From the NCBI GenBank assembly GCA_028716225.1, contig JAQUQE010000001.1, forward strand, positions 29,407 through 93,406: a stretch of DNA of 64,000 nucleotides, read 5' to 3'. The stretch is from Dehalococcoidales bacterium. GTDB lineage: Bacteria; Chloroflexota; Dehalococcoidia; Dehalococcoidales; UBA5760. A program made the position numbers and the translations under genes. Each line of letters opens with the position of its first letter. Position 1 is the stretch's first letter. Below the pieces are notes generated by a model. That model did no database searches, was not told where the DNA came from, and worked only from the letters and a program-made list of their open reading frames with translations. Positions 24,037 through 32,607 of the stretch are shown here, in pieces.

Positions 24037-24831
24037 TTGGTAAAACAGTGGCTGAAATCCAATAAACTGACGCTGACCTTCATACTACTCGGGGCGATCA
24101 TTTTCCTGTTTATTATCGTGCCTCTATTCCGTATGATTTTTGCCTCCGACCCGGGCATATTGAGAGAAACCCTGTTCGACCCCGAGGTAACCAAAGCGAT
24201 ATTGCTTACCCTGTGGGCGGCTCTTATCGCCACCGGGATTGGTTTCGTACTCGGGGTGCCTTTAGCTTACCTACTGGCCCGTTATGAATTCCGGGGCAAG
24301 AGAATAGTCGAGGGATTGATTGATGTCCCGATAGTCGTCCCCCATACCGCTGCCGGTATCGCGTTGCTCTTTGTCTTTGGTCGCAACTTTTTTATGGGCA
24401 GTATTTTCGGTTCAGTAGGCATTCAGTTTGTCGATTCTATGGCCGGTATCGTGGTAGCTATGCTGTTTGTCAGTGTGCCTTTCCTGATAGACTCGGCTAA
24501 GGATGGTTTCAAAAAGGTAGATATTAGACTGGAGAAGGTAGCCCGTACCCTGGGTGCTTCATCCTGGCAGACATTCTTCATGGTTTCCTTTCCGTTGGCC
24601 TGGAGAAGCATACTCTCCGGAAATATAATGATGTGGGCCCGCGGCATAAGCGAGTTCGGGGCGGTTATCATTCTTGCCTATCACCCCATGATTGCCCCGA
24701 CGCTAATCTACGAACGGTTTGAAACCTATGGCCTGACCTATTCAAGACCGGTAGCGGTATTACTGATTATAATAAGTCTGATTATCTTTGTCGTACTGAG
24801 GACTCTGGTGCAGCGAGGGAAGCAAAGATGA
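24037..24831 (+). CDS. wtpB: Tungstate/molybdate ABC transporter permease
   Basis: A 264-residue membrane protein with about six helices, starting at a TTG with GGAGG 5 bases upstream. The EAA-type loop (VARTLGASSWQTFFMVSFPL) is typical of importer permeases, and RGISEFGAVIILAYHPMIAP is characteristic of molybdate/tungstate/sulfate permeases. It forms the translocation pore with WtpC. Its stop overlaps the start of the ATPase gene by 4 bases. Preference for tungstate rather than molybdate is inferred from the binding protein two genes downstream. Confidence 0.88.
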   Translation: MVKQWLKSNKLTLTFILLGAIIFLFIIVPLFRMIFASDPGILRETLFDPEVTKAILLTLWAALIATGIGFVLGVPLAYLLARYEFRGKRIVEGLIDVPIVVPHTAAGIALLFVFGRNFFMGSIFGSVGIQFVDSMAGIVVAMLFVSVPFLIDSAKDGFKKVDIRLEKVARTLGASSWQTFFMVSFPLAWRSILSGNIMMWARGISEFGAVIILAYHPMIAPTLIYERFETYGLTYSRPVAVLLIIISLIIFVVLRTLVQRGKQR

Positions 24832-25874
24832 TCAGGGTAAGGCACCTTTGGGTAGATCTAGGTGAATTCGTATTGAAAGATGCGAACATGGATATCAATC
24901 AGGGGGAGTACTTCGTCATTTTAGGGCCTACCGGGGCCGGGAAAACGGTTCTGCTCGAATCTATCGCCGGCCTCTATCCGCTCAGGGAGGGTCGCATATG
25001 GCTTAACGATGAAGAGGTTACGAGACTTGAACCTGAAAAGCGTGGCATCAGCATCGTCTACCAGGACCAGATGCTTTTCCCCCACCTCTCGGTCAGGGAT
25101 AATATTACCTTCGGTCTGAGAATCCGCAAGATGAAACCTGCTGAAATCGAGCGTACTTTAAGCTGGCTGGCAGGGTTGCTGGATATACATCACCTGCTTG
25201 GCCGCAAGCCGGATACTCTCAGTGGCGGAGAGAAGCAGAAGGTGGCCCTGGCCCGGGCTTTGAGCGTTAAGCCTAAGTTGCTTTTGCTGGACGAACCGCT
25301 CAGCGCTCTAGACCCAAACAGTCGTGAGATACTCCAGCGTGAACTACGTAATATACATGAAGAGTACCGGGTAACTACGGTCCACGTTACTCATGATTTT
25401 GAGGAGGCGATTGCTCTGGCTGATCGTGTTGCTGTAATCGGAGACGGTTGTGTCCAGCAGGTAGGCACTCCGGAGCAGATATTCCGCCAGCCCGGTTCGG
25501 AGTTCGTCGCTCGCTTCGCCATGGTGAGGAATATCTTTCGAGGTGAGGTAATTGAAGGTGAAAATGGAGATGCCCTCTTCTGCGTCGATGGGGTGAGTCT
25601 GTCTGTTGTCACCGGCTACCGCGGATTTTATCATGCTTCACTCCGTCCCGAGGATATCATCGTTTCCCATGCTCCCTTTCCCTCAAGCGCCCGCAACTCG
25701 TTTGGGGGGCAGATAACCGCTATTGCCGATAAAGGTTCCACTCTTCTGCTTACGGTAAGGGTCCCTCCCGATTTCATCTGCCTTATTACCCGAAATTCTT
25801 TCGATGCCATGGATCTGTCGATAGGTGATAAAGTCTATATCACTTTCAAGGCATCTGCGGTCAATATCTTCTAG
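24828..25874 (+). CDS. wtpC: Tungstate/molybdate ABC transporter ATP-binding protein
   Basis: A 348-residue ATPase with Walker A GPTGAGKT (about residue 33), signature LSGGEKQKVALARAL, Walker B KLLLLDEPLSALD and the switch His in VHVTHDFEEA. The C-terminal 110 residues form a TOBE-like domain (YRGFYHASLRPEDIIVS to VYITFKASAVNIF), which in this family can bind oxyanion and inhibit transport. Four-base overlap with wtpB implies coupled translation. Confidence 0.9.
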   Translation: MIRVRHLWVDLGEFVLKDANMDINQGEYFVILGPTGAGKTVLLESIAGLYPLREGRIWLNDEEVTRLEPEKRGISIVYQDQMLFPHLSVRDNITFGLRIRKMKPAEIERTLSWLAGLLDIHHLLGRKPDTLSGGEKQKVALARALSVKPKLLLLDEPLSALDPNSREILQRELRNIHEEYRVTTVHVTHDFEEAIALADRVAVIGDGCVQQVGTPEQIFRQPGSEFVARFAMVRNIFRGEVIEGENGDALFCVDGVSLSVVTGYRGFYHASLRPEDIIVSHAPFPSSARNSFGGQITAIADKGSTLLLTVRVPPDFICLITRNSFDAMDLSIGDKVYITFKASAVNIF

Positions 25875-25954
25875 AGGGGGATTGTCATGTGATAAATTAA
25901 ATGTCTGATGAGTCCTTTTTCCCATAACTCAATATCTATCTGGAGGTTGGTAAG

Positions 25955-26929
25955 ATGAAAAAAAGATTTTCTGTAGTCGTTCTTTGTCTGGCAGCAAGCC
26001 TTGCACTGAGTCTGGCGGTAGGATGTACCCGTCAGCCGGCTGACGAACCGGAGCTGTCAGGAACGCTGCACGTATTTCATGCGGGGAGCTTAGCGGCGCC
26101 ATTCGATGAAATAACACAAGGGTTCAATGAACTCTATCCCGACGTAGAGGTGCTGGCTGAAGGAGCCGGAAGCGCCACCACTATTCGTAAGGTCACCGAA
26201 CTAGGTAAAGACTGTGGAGTGATTGGTTCCGCAGACTACCTGTTGATTCCCCAGCTCATGTTTCCCGACTATGCCGACTGGTACATTATCTTTGCCACCA
26301 ATCAAATGTGCATTGCTTATAACGACGGTTCTCAATATGCCGATGAGATAGATGGCGACAACTGGTATGAGATACTGCAGAGAGAAGGGGTCACCTATGG
26401 GCGTAGTGATCCCGACCAGGACCCGTGCGGCTACCGGACACTGATGGTATGGCAGCTGGCGGAAGAACACTATGACGTACCCGGGTTATACGATGCACTT
26501 TATCAGGCTGAAGGGGATTTAATGCGCCCGAAGTCTGTCGACCTGATTGCTCTTCTGGAATCCGGCGATCTGGACTACGCCTTTGAATACACCTCGGTAG
26601 CTGCCGAGCAAGGATTGGAATACGTAGAACTACCGTCTGAAATAAACCTGTCCGACGAGACCTACAGCGAATTCTATGATACCGCCGTGGTGGAAATCGC
26701 CGGTACCGAGCCGGGGACTACCATCGAACAGAGGGGGACGGCTATCGTTTATGGAGTTACCATACCTACCGGCTCACCTGAGTACGACCTGGGCTTAGCC
26801 TGGATCGATTATCTTCTCAGCGACGCGGGTGTAGCGGTTATGGAAGCATACGGTCAGCCGGCCGTTGTTCCCGCCCAGACTAACGACGCCGGTAAAGTGC
26901 CCGAGCTGCTTCGAATATATCTCGATTAG
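25955..26929 (+). CDS. wtpA: Tungstate-binding lipoprotein of the ABC importer
   Basis: A 324-residue protein with a strong GGAGG site. The signal sequence ends in a lipobox at VGCTR, so it is membrane tethered. The body (TLHVFHAGSLAAPFDEITQG; SADYLLIPQLMF; YNDGSQYADEIDGDNWYEIL; RSDPDQDPCGYRTLMVWQL) matches WtpA/ModA-like cluster proteins; the DPDQDPCGYR segment is a hallmark of the WtpA group, whose known members bind tungstate very tightly. It delivers the oxyanion to WtpB. Confidence 0.9.
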   Translation: MKKRFSVVVLCLAASLALSLAVGCTRQPADEPELSGTLHVFHAGSLAAPFDEITQGFNELYPDVEVLAEGAGSATTIRKVTELGKDCGVIGSADYLLIPQLMFPDYADWYIIFATNQMCIAYNDGSQYADEIDGDNWYEILQREGVTYGRSDPDQDPCGYRTLMVWQLAEEHYDVPGLYDALYQAEGDLMRPKSVDLIALLESGDLDYAFEYTSVAAEQGLEYVELPSEINLSDETYSEFYDTAVVEIAGTEPGTTIEQRGTAIVYGVTIPTGSPEYDLGLAWIDYLLSDAGVAVMEAYGQPAVVPAQTNDAGKVPELLRIYLD

Positions 26930-26986
26930 CGAATTTACTGCGATAGCTCTACATAATGTAGTTGAGAGCTGTATTCAGCCGGGATT

Positions 26987-27025
26987 GAAGGGTATCTGAT
27001 CCGTCCGCCGGGTCGGGTACCCTTC
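26987..27025 (+). terminator. Hairpin terminator after wtpA
   Basis: GAAGGGTA (26987-26994) pairs perfectly with TACCCTTC (27018-27025) around a GC-rich loop that can itself pair. No long T tract follows. Confidence 0.45.
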
Positions 27026-27040
27026 CGTCCAATTAGTATA

Positions 27041-27069
27041 TTGACAATAGGCGATAGTGGTGCTATGTT
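27041..27069 (+). promoter_or_regulatory. Consensus promoter of the Mop gene
   Basis: TTGACA at 27041-27046, a 17-base spacer and TATGTT at 27064-27069. A small hairpin GCCGGA/TCCGGC (27080-27085 with 27094-27099) lies between it and the GGGAGG ribosome site. Confidence 0.6.
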
Positions 27070-27112
27070 GTAGCCCTACGCCGGACCGATTCATCCGGCA
27101 GGGAGGTGCGAG

Positions 27113-27322
27113 ATAAAAATTAGTGCACGGAACATACTCAAGGGTAAGGTGAAGAGCGTCAAACCGGGTGTGGTCAATACGGAGGTGGTGATTGAACTCT
27201 CCGGCGGGGAGATTGTAACGTCGATCATTACAAAGGAGTCCGCCGAGGGATTATCACTGGCTCCGGGTAAAAGTGTCTACGCCGTCATCAAAGCCTCGAA
27301 TGTGATGATTGCCATTGATTGA
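27113..27322 (+). CDS. Molybdopterin-binding (Mop/TOBE) protein with a non-standard ATA start
   Basis: A 69-residue reading frame that has no ATG, GTG or TTG at its head. The product KISARNILKGKVKSVKPGVV then NTEVVIELSGGEIVTSII and YAVIKASNVMIAID is a full-length single Mop domain of the molbindin type, which binds molybdate or tungstate in the cytoplasm. GGGAGG at 27101-27106 lies exactly 6 bases before the ATA at 27113, and a consensus promoter lies upstream, so the gene looks alive. ATA as start codon, an ATT at 27119, or an ATG-to-ATA change in this genome are the options. Confidence 0.75.
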   Translation: MKISARNILKGKVKSVKPGVVNTEVVIELSGGEIVTSIITKESAEGLSLAPGKSVYAVIKASNVMIAID

Positions 27323-27323
27323 T

Positions 27324-27488
27324 GGCTATACCACCCCTAATCCTGATCTCGGGATTGAATTCGTAAAGTTCCTTCTGGGACCGGAAGGGCAGGGGATAAT
27401 GACCTCGAACGACCATCCCATAATATCCCCGGCCATTACTAATAATCCCCGGAGCCTGCCTTCCGGAATTGAGCAATTAGTGCGTTGA
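27324..27488 (+). pseudogene. Decayed C-terminus of a second tungstate/molybdate-binding protein
   Basis: The frame ending at the TGA at 27486-27488 reads TPNPDLGIEFVKFLLGPEGQ, then GIMTSND and SPAITNNPRSLPSGIEQLVR. This is the conserved tail of WtpA/ModA-like binding proteins. No upstream part exists: the Mop gene ends two bases before it. I read it as the residue of a lost duplicate. Confidence 0.6.
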
Positions 27489-27502
27489 AAAGCAGGCTCC
27501 GG
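27449..27502 (+). terminator. Inverted repeat after the Mop region
   Basis: CCGGAGCCTGC (27449-27459) is the exact reverse complement of 27492-27502, with a 32-base loop, followed by TCTTAAATGTT. Confidence 0.4.
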
Positions 27503-27557
27503 TCTTAAATGTTACCCTTCAGATGTGGAGAAGCAGTATACCCGCCAGCGAATGGTT

Positions 27558-27779
27558 TCAGGAGGACTCTACCTGTATCCCCCTGGAAATAGCCCAGGCA
27601 ATACCGGCTTCAATATCTTCTTCCTGGCCCTCGATCTCAATGATAACCCAGCCCCGGTCGCCGGTTATATTGGCCTGACGGATATTGGTTGCCAGGTTGA
27701 AATTACGGCTCAGCGTATATATGACCGGTTCCGATATTACTTCCCTGGGATAGGTAAACATCACCTTTCTTTTGGCCAT
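27558..27779 (-). CDS. NIL-domain protein
   Basis: A 73-residue protein starting at the ATG at 27779, which has a GAGGG site 9 bases upstream. The sequence VMFTYPREVISEPVIYTLSR, then TNIRQANITGDRGWVIIEIE and GIQVESS, is the NIL domain seen at the C-terminus of MetN ATPases and in small ferredoxin-like proteins. It probably senses or binds a small ligand; the ligand is unknown. It converges on the tungsten genes but nothing proves a functional link. Confidence 0.75.
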   Translation of the reverse strand: MAKRKVMFTYPREVISEPVIYTLSRNFNLATNIRQANITGDRGWVIIEIEGQEEDIEAGIAWAISRGIQVESS

Positions 27780-27863
27780 ATTCTGTTTCCCTCTCGTTTC
27801 CAATCGGGTGGAGTTGCCCCTTTCCACAAGCGCAAAGTGCTACAGGCGGCATAATGGATAGTA

Positions 27864-28241
27864 TTAAGCGCTCTTCTTCTTGAAGTATTTCTCCACTATA
27901 TTCAGTAAGTCCTTGGAACGGACAGGCTTACTAACATACTCGTCAAACTGATAGTCGAAAGGCTGCCCCAGCGATTCAGAAAAGCTGGTTATAGCTACAA
28001 TCGGGATTCCGGAAAGGGCTTCATCCTTCTTAAATTGCTCTGCGGCGCTGAATCCGTCCCGTACCGGCATCATGATATCCAGAAGAATCAGGTCAGGCTT
28101 ATCTTTCTTTGCTTTTTGTAAACCCTCGTCACCATTATAGGCCACCACTACTTCATAGAGCTTGCTTCTCAGTACCTTACTCATGACCTGGACTAGTTCG
28201 GCATCATCGTCGACAATCAGAATTTTTGGCGTCTTACTCAT
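27864..28241 (-). CDS. Single-domain response regulator
   Basis: A 125-residue receiver domain starting at the ATG at 28241 (AAAGGAG upstream). It has the acidic pair in ILIVDDDAEL, the phosphoacceptor Asp in LILLDIMMPVRDG, the Thr/Ser in VAITSFSES and the Lys in YVSKPVRSKDLL. There is no output domain, so it works by protein-protein contact (CheY/Spo0F style) or phosphorelay. It follows the histidine kinase by 13 bases and is surely its partner. Confidence 0.9.
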   Translation of the reverse strand: MSKTPKILIVDDDAELVQVMSKVLRSKLYEVVVAYNGDEGLQKAKKDKPDLILLDIMMPVRDGFSAAEQFKKDEALSGIPIVAITSFSESLGQPFDYQFDEYVSKPVRSKDLLNIVEKYFKKKSA

Positions 28242-28254
28242 AGCATTACTCCTT

Positions 28255-29559
28255 TCATTTTTTAATAGCCTCCTGTTTGATGGCTTGCCGATCACTGGTA
28301 CCTGCCTGTTTCTTCCTGGGTAGCGTGAAGCTGAATCTGCTACCCTTACCGGTTTCAGAACACGGGCTTTCTGCCCATATTTTACCATTGTGAGCTTCAA
28401 TAATACGCTTGCATATGGATAACCCCAGTCCGGTACCGCGCTCCAGAGAGCCTTTGCTGCGGAAGAAATCGTCAAAGACATGGGGTAAGTCCCCGGCAGA
28501 AATCCCTATACCGTTATCGATAACTTCCACCTTTACTTCGTTACGGCTATCAATCACTCTAACCACCACCTCACCGGTAGCGGAGTACTTAATGGCGTTG
28601 CTGATCAGGTTTTCGGCTACCTGTTGCAGCCGTGGGCCGGACCCTTGAATCCGCCCCAGCTTTACCGGTGCCTCTATCCGGATAGTCATGCCTTTATCTT
28701 TAGCCAGACTTTCCATCTCTTCTACCGAATCCCGAATTATTTCCATAAGGTTGATTGGCTTCATCTCGTAAACGAGCTGCCCGGTCTCTATGCGCGGTAT
28801 GTCCAGCAGATCCTTGATTAGCCGCATCAGCCTGTCGATACGCTGGGTGCTCTTCTCCAGCATGTCCCGCTGTTCATCGGTAATATCCCCGGTAAAGCCA
28901 TCCAGCATCTGCCATAGGAATGATTGAGTAGCCACCAGCGGCGATTGCAGGTCATGGGCCACAACACCCAGGAAACGGACGAAACGCACCTTTTCTTCCT
29001 CCAGACGGGCGACCTCACGGGATATTTTTTCGAGCTGTTCCGCCTTTTGAGTCAGTAGCTCCGATTTCAACTGGGTGACTTTGACCAGGTCGACTTCGAA
29101 TTGCTTGCGTAACGAAATATTTCTCAGGGTGATTAGAGCACATGGCTCGCCATCAGTACTGACGATGGGTGAAGCAACGACGTCGTAAGTGCGTCCGTCC
29201 GGAAAAGCATATTCCCACCTTTCTATGTTCCCGCGTAGTACACTGGATCGACGGCATATATCACGGCACGGCTTTTCACGACCGAAAAGGTGCTTGTGGC
29301 ACTTGGCACCTATACCGTTACCGAAGTCACGGATCATGCTCGGGTTCATGAAGCGTATCTTACTTTCGTGATCGATAATGGCAACGCCTTCGTCCATGGA
29401 GTCGAGCATGGCGATAAACTGATCGCGCTCATTTTTGAGGAGTTTTTCCAGGTAACGGACCCACTCCGCCTCGTTACCACCGGTAAAGGGGCCCATGGTT
29501 AGACCGTCGCCATCCCATTTAGTTACCTCTGCCTTCGGGTATTTCGCTAAAGTTGCCAT
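28255..29559 (-). CDS. PAS-domain sensor histidine kinase
   Basis: A 434-residue protein without transmembrane segments. A PAS domain spans about residues 45-150 and contains a cysteine group (KCHKHLFGREKPCRDIC, residues 86-102) that could bind metal or a redox cofactor. The dimerisation domain has His202 in VVAHDLQSPL, and the ATPase domain has SNAIKYSATG (N box), VIDNGIGI (G1) and GTGLGLSICK (G2). It would phosphorylate the downstream receiver protein. Cytoplasmic sensing next to tungstate and hydrogenase genes suggests a redox or metal signal, but this is a guess. Confidence 0.88.
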   Translation of the reverse strand: MATLAKYPKAEVTKWDGDGLTMGPFTGGNEAEWVRYLEKLLKNERDQFIAMLDSMDEGVAIIDHESKIRFMNPSMIRDFGNGIGAKCHKHLFGREKPCRDICRRSSVLRGNIERWEYAFPDGRTYDVVASPIVSTDGEPCALITLRNISLRKQFEVDLVKVTQLKSELLTQKAEQLEKISREVARLEEEKVRFVRFLGVVAHDLQSPLVATQSFLWQMLDGFTGDITDEQRDMLEKSTQRIDRLMRLIKDLLDIPRIETGQLVYEMKPINLMEIIRDSVEEMESLAKDKGMTIRIEAPVKLGRIQGSGPRLQQVAENLISNAIKYSATGEVVVRVIDSRNEVKVEVIDNGIGISAGDLPHVFDDFFRSKGSLERGTGLGLSICKRIIEAHNGKIWAESPCSETGKGSRFSFTLPRKKQAGTSDRQAIKQEAIKK

Positions 29560-29680
29560 AGCCAGTCACCTATCCTCAGCTATAATTAATTATGACACGG
29601 CAGGTTGATATTTTCCAGCTAGACCTGTAAGGCAATAGGTTAACGCCGGTAATCTACTATCTGCATCGGAATAACAGGTG

Positions 29681-31144
29681 TTATTCTCTGCGTACGGTCC
29701 GGATTATATTACCGTCTAGCCCCCTGATATTTAGCTCCAAGGGCATCGGTTTATCCAGGGAGTGAGTGGCACAGGCAAGACAGGGATCGTAGGCACGGAA
29801 AGCCATTTCCACCATATTGAGAAAGCCCTCTTCTACATCTGTACCCTTGACGAAGCCCTGGGCAGCCTTCTTGACCGACATGCAAATCGGTGCCGCATTA
29901 TGCTGTGTCGCCACGATAAGATTGACCTTGGTAAGCAGGCCCTGACTATCCGTTTCGTAGTGGTGAATGAGAGTCCCCCGGGCCGCCTCCAAACAGCCGA
30001 TGCCGACCTTCTTCAGCTTCAGGTCCATATTGCGGATGTTAGTACCGGTAAGCAGGGGGTCGTTGGCGATTTGCTGCATGGTTTCGGCAGCCTGGAGCGC
30101 TTCAATCAGCCTGGCCCAGTGGAAAGCCAGCGTGTGGTGACTGGGTTTGTTACCCAGTACGCTGTACATCTGCTGGTATTCTTTTTGAGCCAGCGGCGTT
30201 GCCATGTTTTTGGCCACGTTCAGACGGGCCAGCGGTCCGACCCGGTATAGGGAAGTGCCCTCACCCTCAATTAAGCCACTCCAACCCACCTTGCGCAGGT
30301 GGGTCAGTCTAACATAGGTCCATGGTTCCACCCACTCGCCGATATGTTCGATATAATCACGGGGATGGAAGTAGGCGTACTCCTTGCCGGCAGGGTCGAT
30401 GATCCTGATGTTACCGTCGTAGAAACTCACGTTGCCGGATTCATCGACCAGACCCATGTAATAGGTCTGTAATTTATAGGCATCGTTCAGGATAAGGTCC
30501 ACATATTCCTTATTCTTCAGAACCACGTCTTTGAAGAGATCGAGGGCAAACTGGGTCATGGTAACCGCATCGTCTGCTGTCTTTTTGATCCACACCCGCT
30601 CCTCTTCCGTGATACCGCGCGTGACACCGCCGGGTACGCCACCCTCCGGGTGTGCCGGTTTGCTGCCGATCAGGGCCATTATTTCACGGCATCTTTTTCT
30701 AATATCGATGACCTTTTTACCGACGTCAATCCCGGCTTTCTGAATGACGCCAACAATATTTCGTAACGCCGGATCGGCCAGAGGGCCGACCACAAAATCC
30801 GGTGCGGACAGGAAGAAAAAGTGGATAAAATGGTCTTCCAGCATAAAGGAGTTGTACTGTAATTGTCTGACAAGTTTGGCAGTCGGTGTAGGAGACACAC
30901 TGTACAGGTCATCCAGGGCCTTGGTTGCAGCCATGTTGTGCGGTGTCGGGCAGACGCCGCAGATATTGGGGGTGATACGCGGCATCTCTTCAGCAGGACG
31001 CCCCAGGCAAAACCGCTCGAAGCCGCGTAGCTCAACCACCTGCCAGTAGGCATCTTCGACATTGCCCTTGTCGTCAACGAAAATATCAATTTTCCCATGT
31101 CCTTCCAGTCTGGTGATGGGATTGATGGTTATTTTTTTAGTCAT
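29681..31144 (-). CDS. mvhA: [NiFe] hydrogenase large subunit, group 3 Vhu/Mvh type
   Basis: A 487-residue catalytic subunit. The N-terminal nickel motif lies in ITPNICGVCPTPHNMAA and the C-terminal one in DPCLACATH; 26 residues follow the His, the peptide normally removed by a maturation protease. There is no signal peptide, so the enzyme is cytoplasmic. The start overlaps mvhG by 8 bases. With MvhG and MvhD it forms an F420-nonreducing type hydrogenase module that takes up or releases H2. No hyp maturation genes are in the window. Confidence 0.92.
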   Translation of the reverse strand: MTKKITINPITRLEGHGKIDIFVDDKGNVEDAYWQVVELRGFERFCLGRPAEEMPRITPNICGVCPTPHNMAATKALDDLYSVSPTPTAKLVRQLQYNSFMLEDHFIHFFFLSAPDFVVGPLADPALRNIVGVIQKAGIDVGKKVIDIRKRCREIMALIGSKPAHPEGGVPGGVTRGITEEERVWIKKTADDAVTMTQFALDLFKDVVLKNKEYVDLILNDAYKLQTYYMGLVDESGNVSFYDGNIRIIDPAGKEYAYFHPRDYIEHIGEWVEPWTYVRLTHLRKVGWSGLIEGEGTSLYRVGPLARLNVAKNMATPLAQKEYQQMYSVLGNKPSHHTLAFHWARLIEALQAAETMQQIANDPLLTGTNIRNMDLKLKKVGIGCLEAARGTLIHHYETDSQGLLTKVNLIVATQHNAAPICMSVKKAAQGFVKGTDVEEGFLNMVEMAFRAYDPCLACATHSLDKPMPLELNIRGLDGNIIRTVRRE

Positions 31145-32129
31145 CCGATTTCACCTCGTCTGATTGGAGTTTTTTCTGATTCATGATTGATATTGGTAGC
31201 GAAAAGCGGTAGAGGTAACCGATAGTGTCGCGGACCTGGTCGGAAATTTTTTCCAGTCCCGCCTCATCGTCGGCATCAATCATTGATGCCAGACCGGACA
31301 GGAACTTAGCGCCCGAATCAGCTACCAGTTCGATATGTCCGAAACAACCCCGGCACGGTATATTAATATTGATGCAGGATTCTCCGCATCCCGAGCGCGT
31401 CGCCGGCCCCATGCAGATGATGCCTTGCGATAGGAAACACTTGGTCGGATCGGCCTCTACTTCGTGTATTCTCTTAATCTCGGTTATGGCCACCTTATTC
31501 GGCTTGCTGGCATTGCGCGGGCAGGTATCGCACAGGGCCTTGTGAGACGCCAGGCTCGAGCCCTTGGCCGGCAGGGTATTTTCCAGGAAAGCGGTGATCG
31601 CCTTTAATACCAGATATGGCGGCGGCGGACAGCCGGGTAGATAATAGTCCACATCAATTACCTGGTCCAGAGAGTGTACGCTTTCAAACATTTCCGGCAG
31701 CGTGAGTTCCTTACCGTCCACTCTAGTAGTAGTTTGAGGACAGACACCTTTGGGATTTATCACCGTAGGAGCTTCTTGATACACCCAGCGAAAGATATCC
31801 TCTTTGGATCGTAGATTAGCCAGCCCCGGCGTGCCGCCGAAACAGGCACAGGCACCGAAGGCCAGTATCACCTGAGACTTCTGGCGCATAAGTTTAGCCA
31901 TTTCGGCATGGTCCGAGTTCCGGACATGACCGTTGATTATACCCAGGGCAATCTCGCCGTCAGCCATTTTCTCGATGTGATGGTATTTGAAATCGAGGGC
32001 TACCGGCCAAAGCACCAGATCAACGGAATTGACCACACCGAGTATCAGTTCATTTATATCTACGATAGTCTCATCGCAGCCACCGCAACTACCCAGCCAT
32101 AGAATTGCGACCTTCTTTTTATCCGTCAT
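31137..32129 (-). CDS. mvhG: [NiFe] hydrogenase small subunit, MvhG/VhuG type
   Basis: About 330 residues. The proximal cluster ligands are in LWLGSCGGCDETIVDI and FGACACFGGTPG, with the pair VCPQTT and GCPPPP; the C-terminal part has further cysteines (CDTCPR, SGCGESCININIPCRGCFG) for the medial and distal clusters. It passes electrons from the NiFe site to MvhD and the flavoprotein. I prefer the ATG at 32129, which has AGGGGAG upstream, over the ATG at 32156, which overlaps mvhD by 4 bases. No Tat signal, so cytoplasmic. Confidence 0.9.
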   Translation of the reverse strand: MTDKKKVAILWLGSCGGCDETIVDINELILGVVNSVDLVLWPVALDFKYHHIEKMADGEIALGIINGHVRNSDHAEMAKLMRQKSQVILAFGACACFGGTPGLANLRSKEDIFRWVYQEAPTVINPKGVCPQTTTRVDGKELTLPEMFESVHSLDQVIDVDYYLPGCPPPPYLVLKAITAFLENTLPAKGSSLASHKALCDTCPRNASKPNKVAITEIKRIHEVEADPTKCFLSQGIICMGPATRSGCGESCININIPCRGCFGHIELVADSGAKFLSGLASMIDADDEAGLEKISDQVRDTIGYLYRFSLPISIMNQKKLQSDEVKSDD

Positions 32130-32152
32130 TTTTCTCCCCTTCTTTGCTGCAG

Positions 32153-32584
32153 TCATTTCGTCCGGGTTGCCGATTTTTTCTGTGTAGGAGTATCTCCGGA
32201 GCGAGGGCCGAGCTTGCGAACGGTATCGGCCATCTCCTTAACAAGCTGGGGCATGGTTTTACCCTCGGGGTCTGCCCCCAGGTGCAGCTTTAGTCTCTCC
32301 CGCTCTATACCATATGACTGCAGCACATTATACAGCAGTGTTATTCTTTTCCGGGCTTCGATATTACCATCTTGGTAGTGGCAGTCTCCTTCGGGGCAAC
32401 CCAGTATCAGTACTCCTTCCGCTCCCTGACGGAAAGCAGTCAGGATATGTACCGGATCAATTTTGCCCGTGCAGATAATGGGAATCCAGTTTTCTAAGCG
32501 AGCGGCAATATCCTCTTCGCTTACCAGATAACCCCAGCTAAAGCGGCACGAAAAACAGACAATTTTGGGTTCTTTTTCTTTCAT
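32153..32584 (-). CDS. mvhD: MvhD-type [2Fe-2S] hydrogenase adapter subunit
   Basis: A 143-residue protein. The family pattern is clear: IVCFSCRFSWGYL near the N-terminus, IPIICTGKIDPVHILTAF and VLILGCPEGDCHYQDGN, whose cysteines hold a [2Fe-2S] cluster. MvhD proteins connect Mvh hydrogenase to a flavin partner such as HdrA. Here the partner is probably the FAD/Fe-S protein encoded 23 bases upstream. The tail after residue 115 is basic and poorly ordered. Confidence 0.9.
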   Translation of the reverse strand: MKEKEPKIVCFSCRFSWGYLVSEEDIAARLENWIPIICTGKIDPVHILTAFRQGAEGVLILGCPEGDCHYQDGNIEARKRITLLYNVLQSYGIERERLKLHLGADPEGKTMPQLVKEMADTVRKLGPRSGDTPTQKKSATRTK

Positions 32585-32607
32585 GTCAACTTCCTTTCCC
32601 GAATTCT

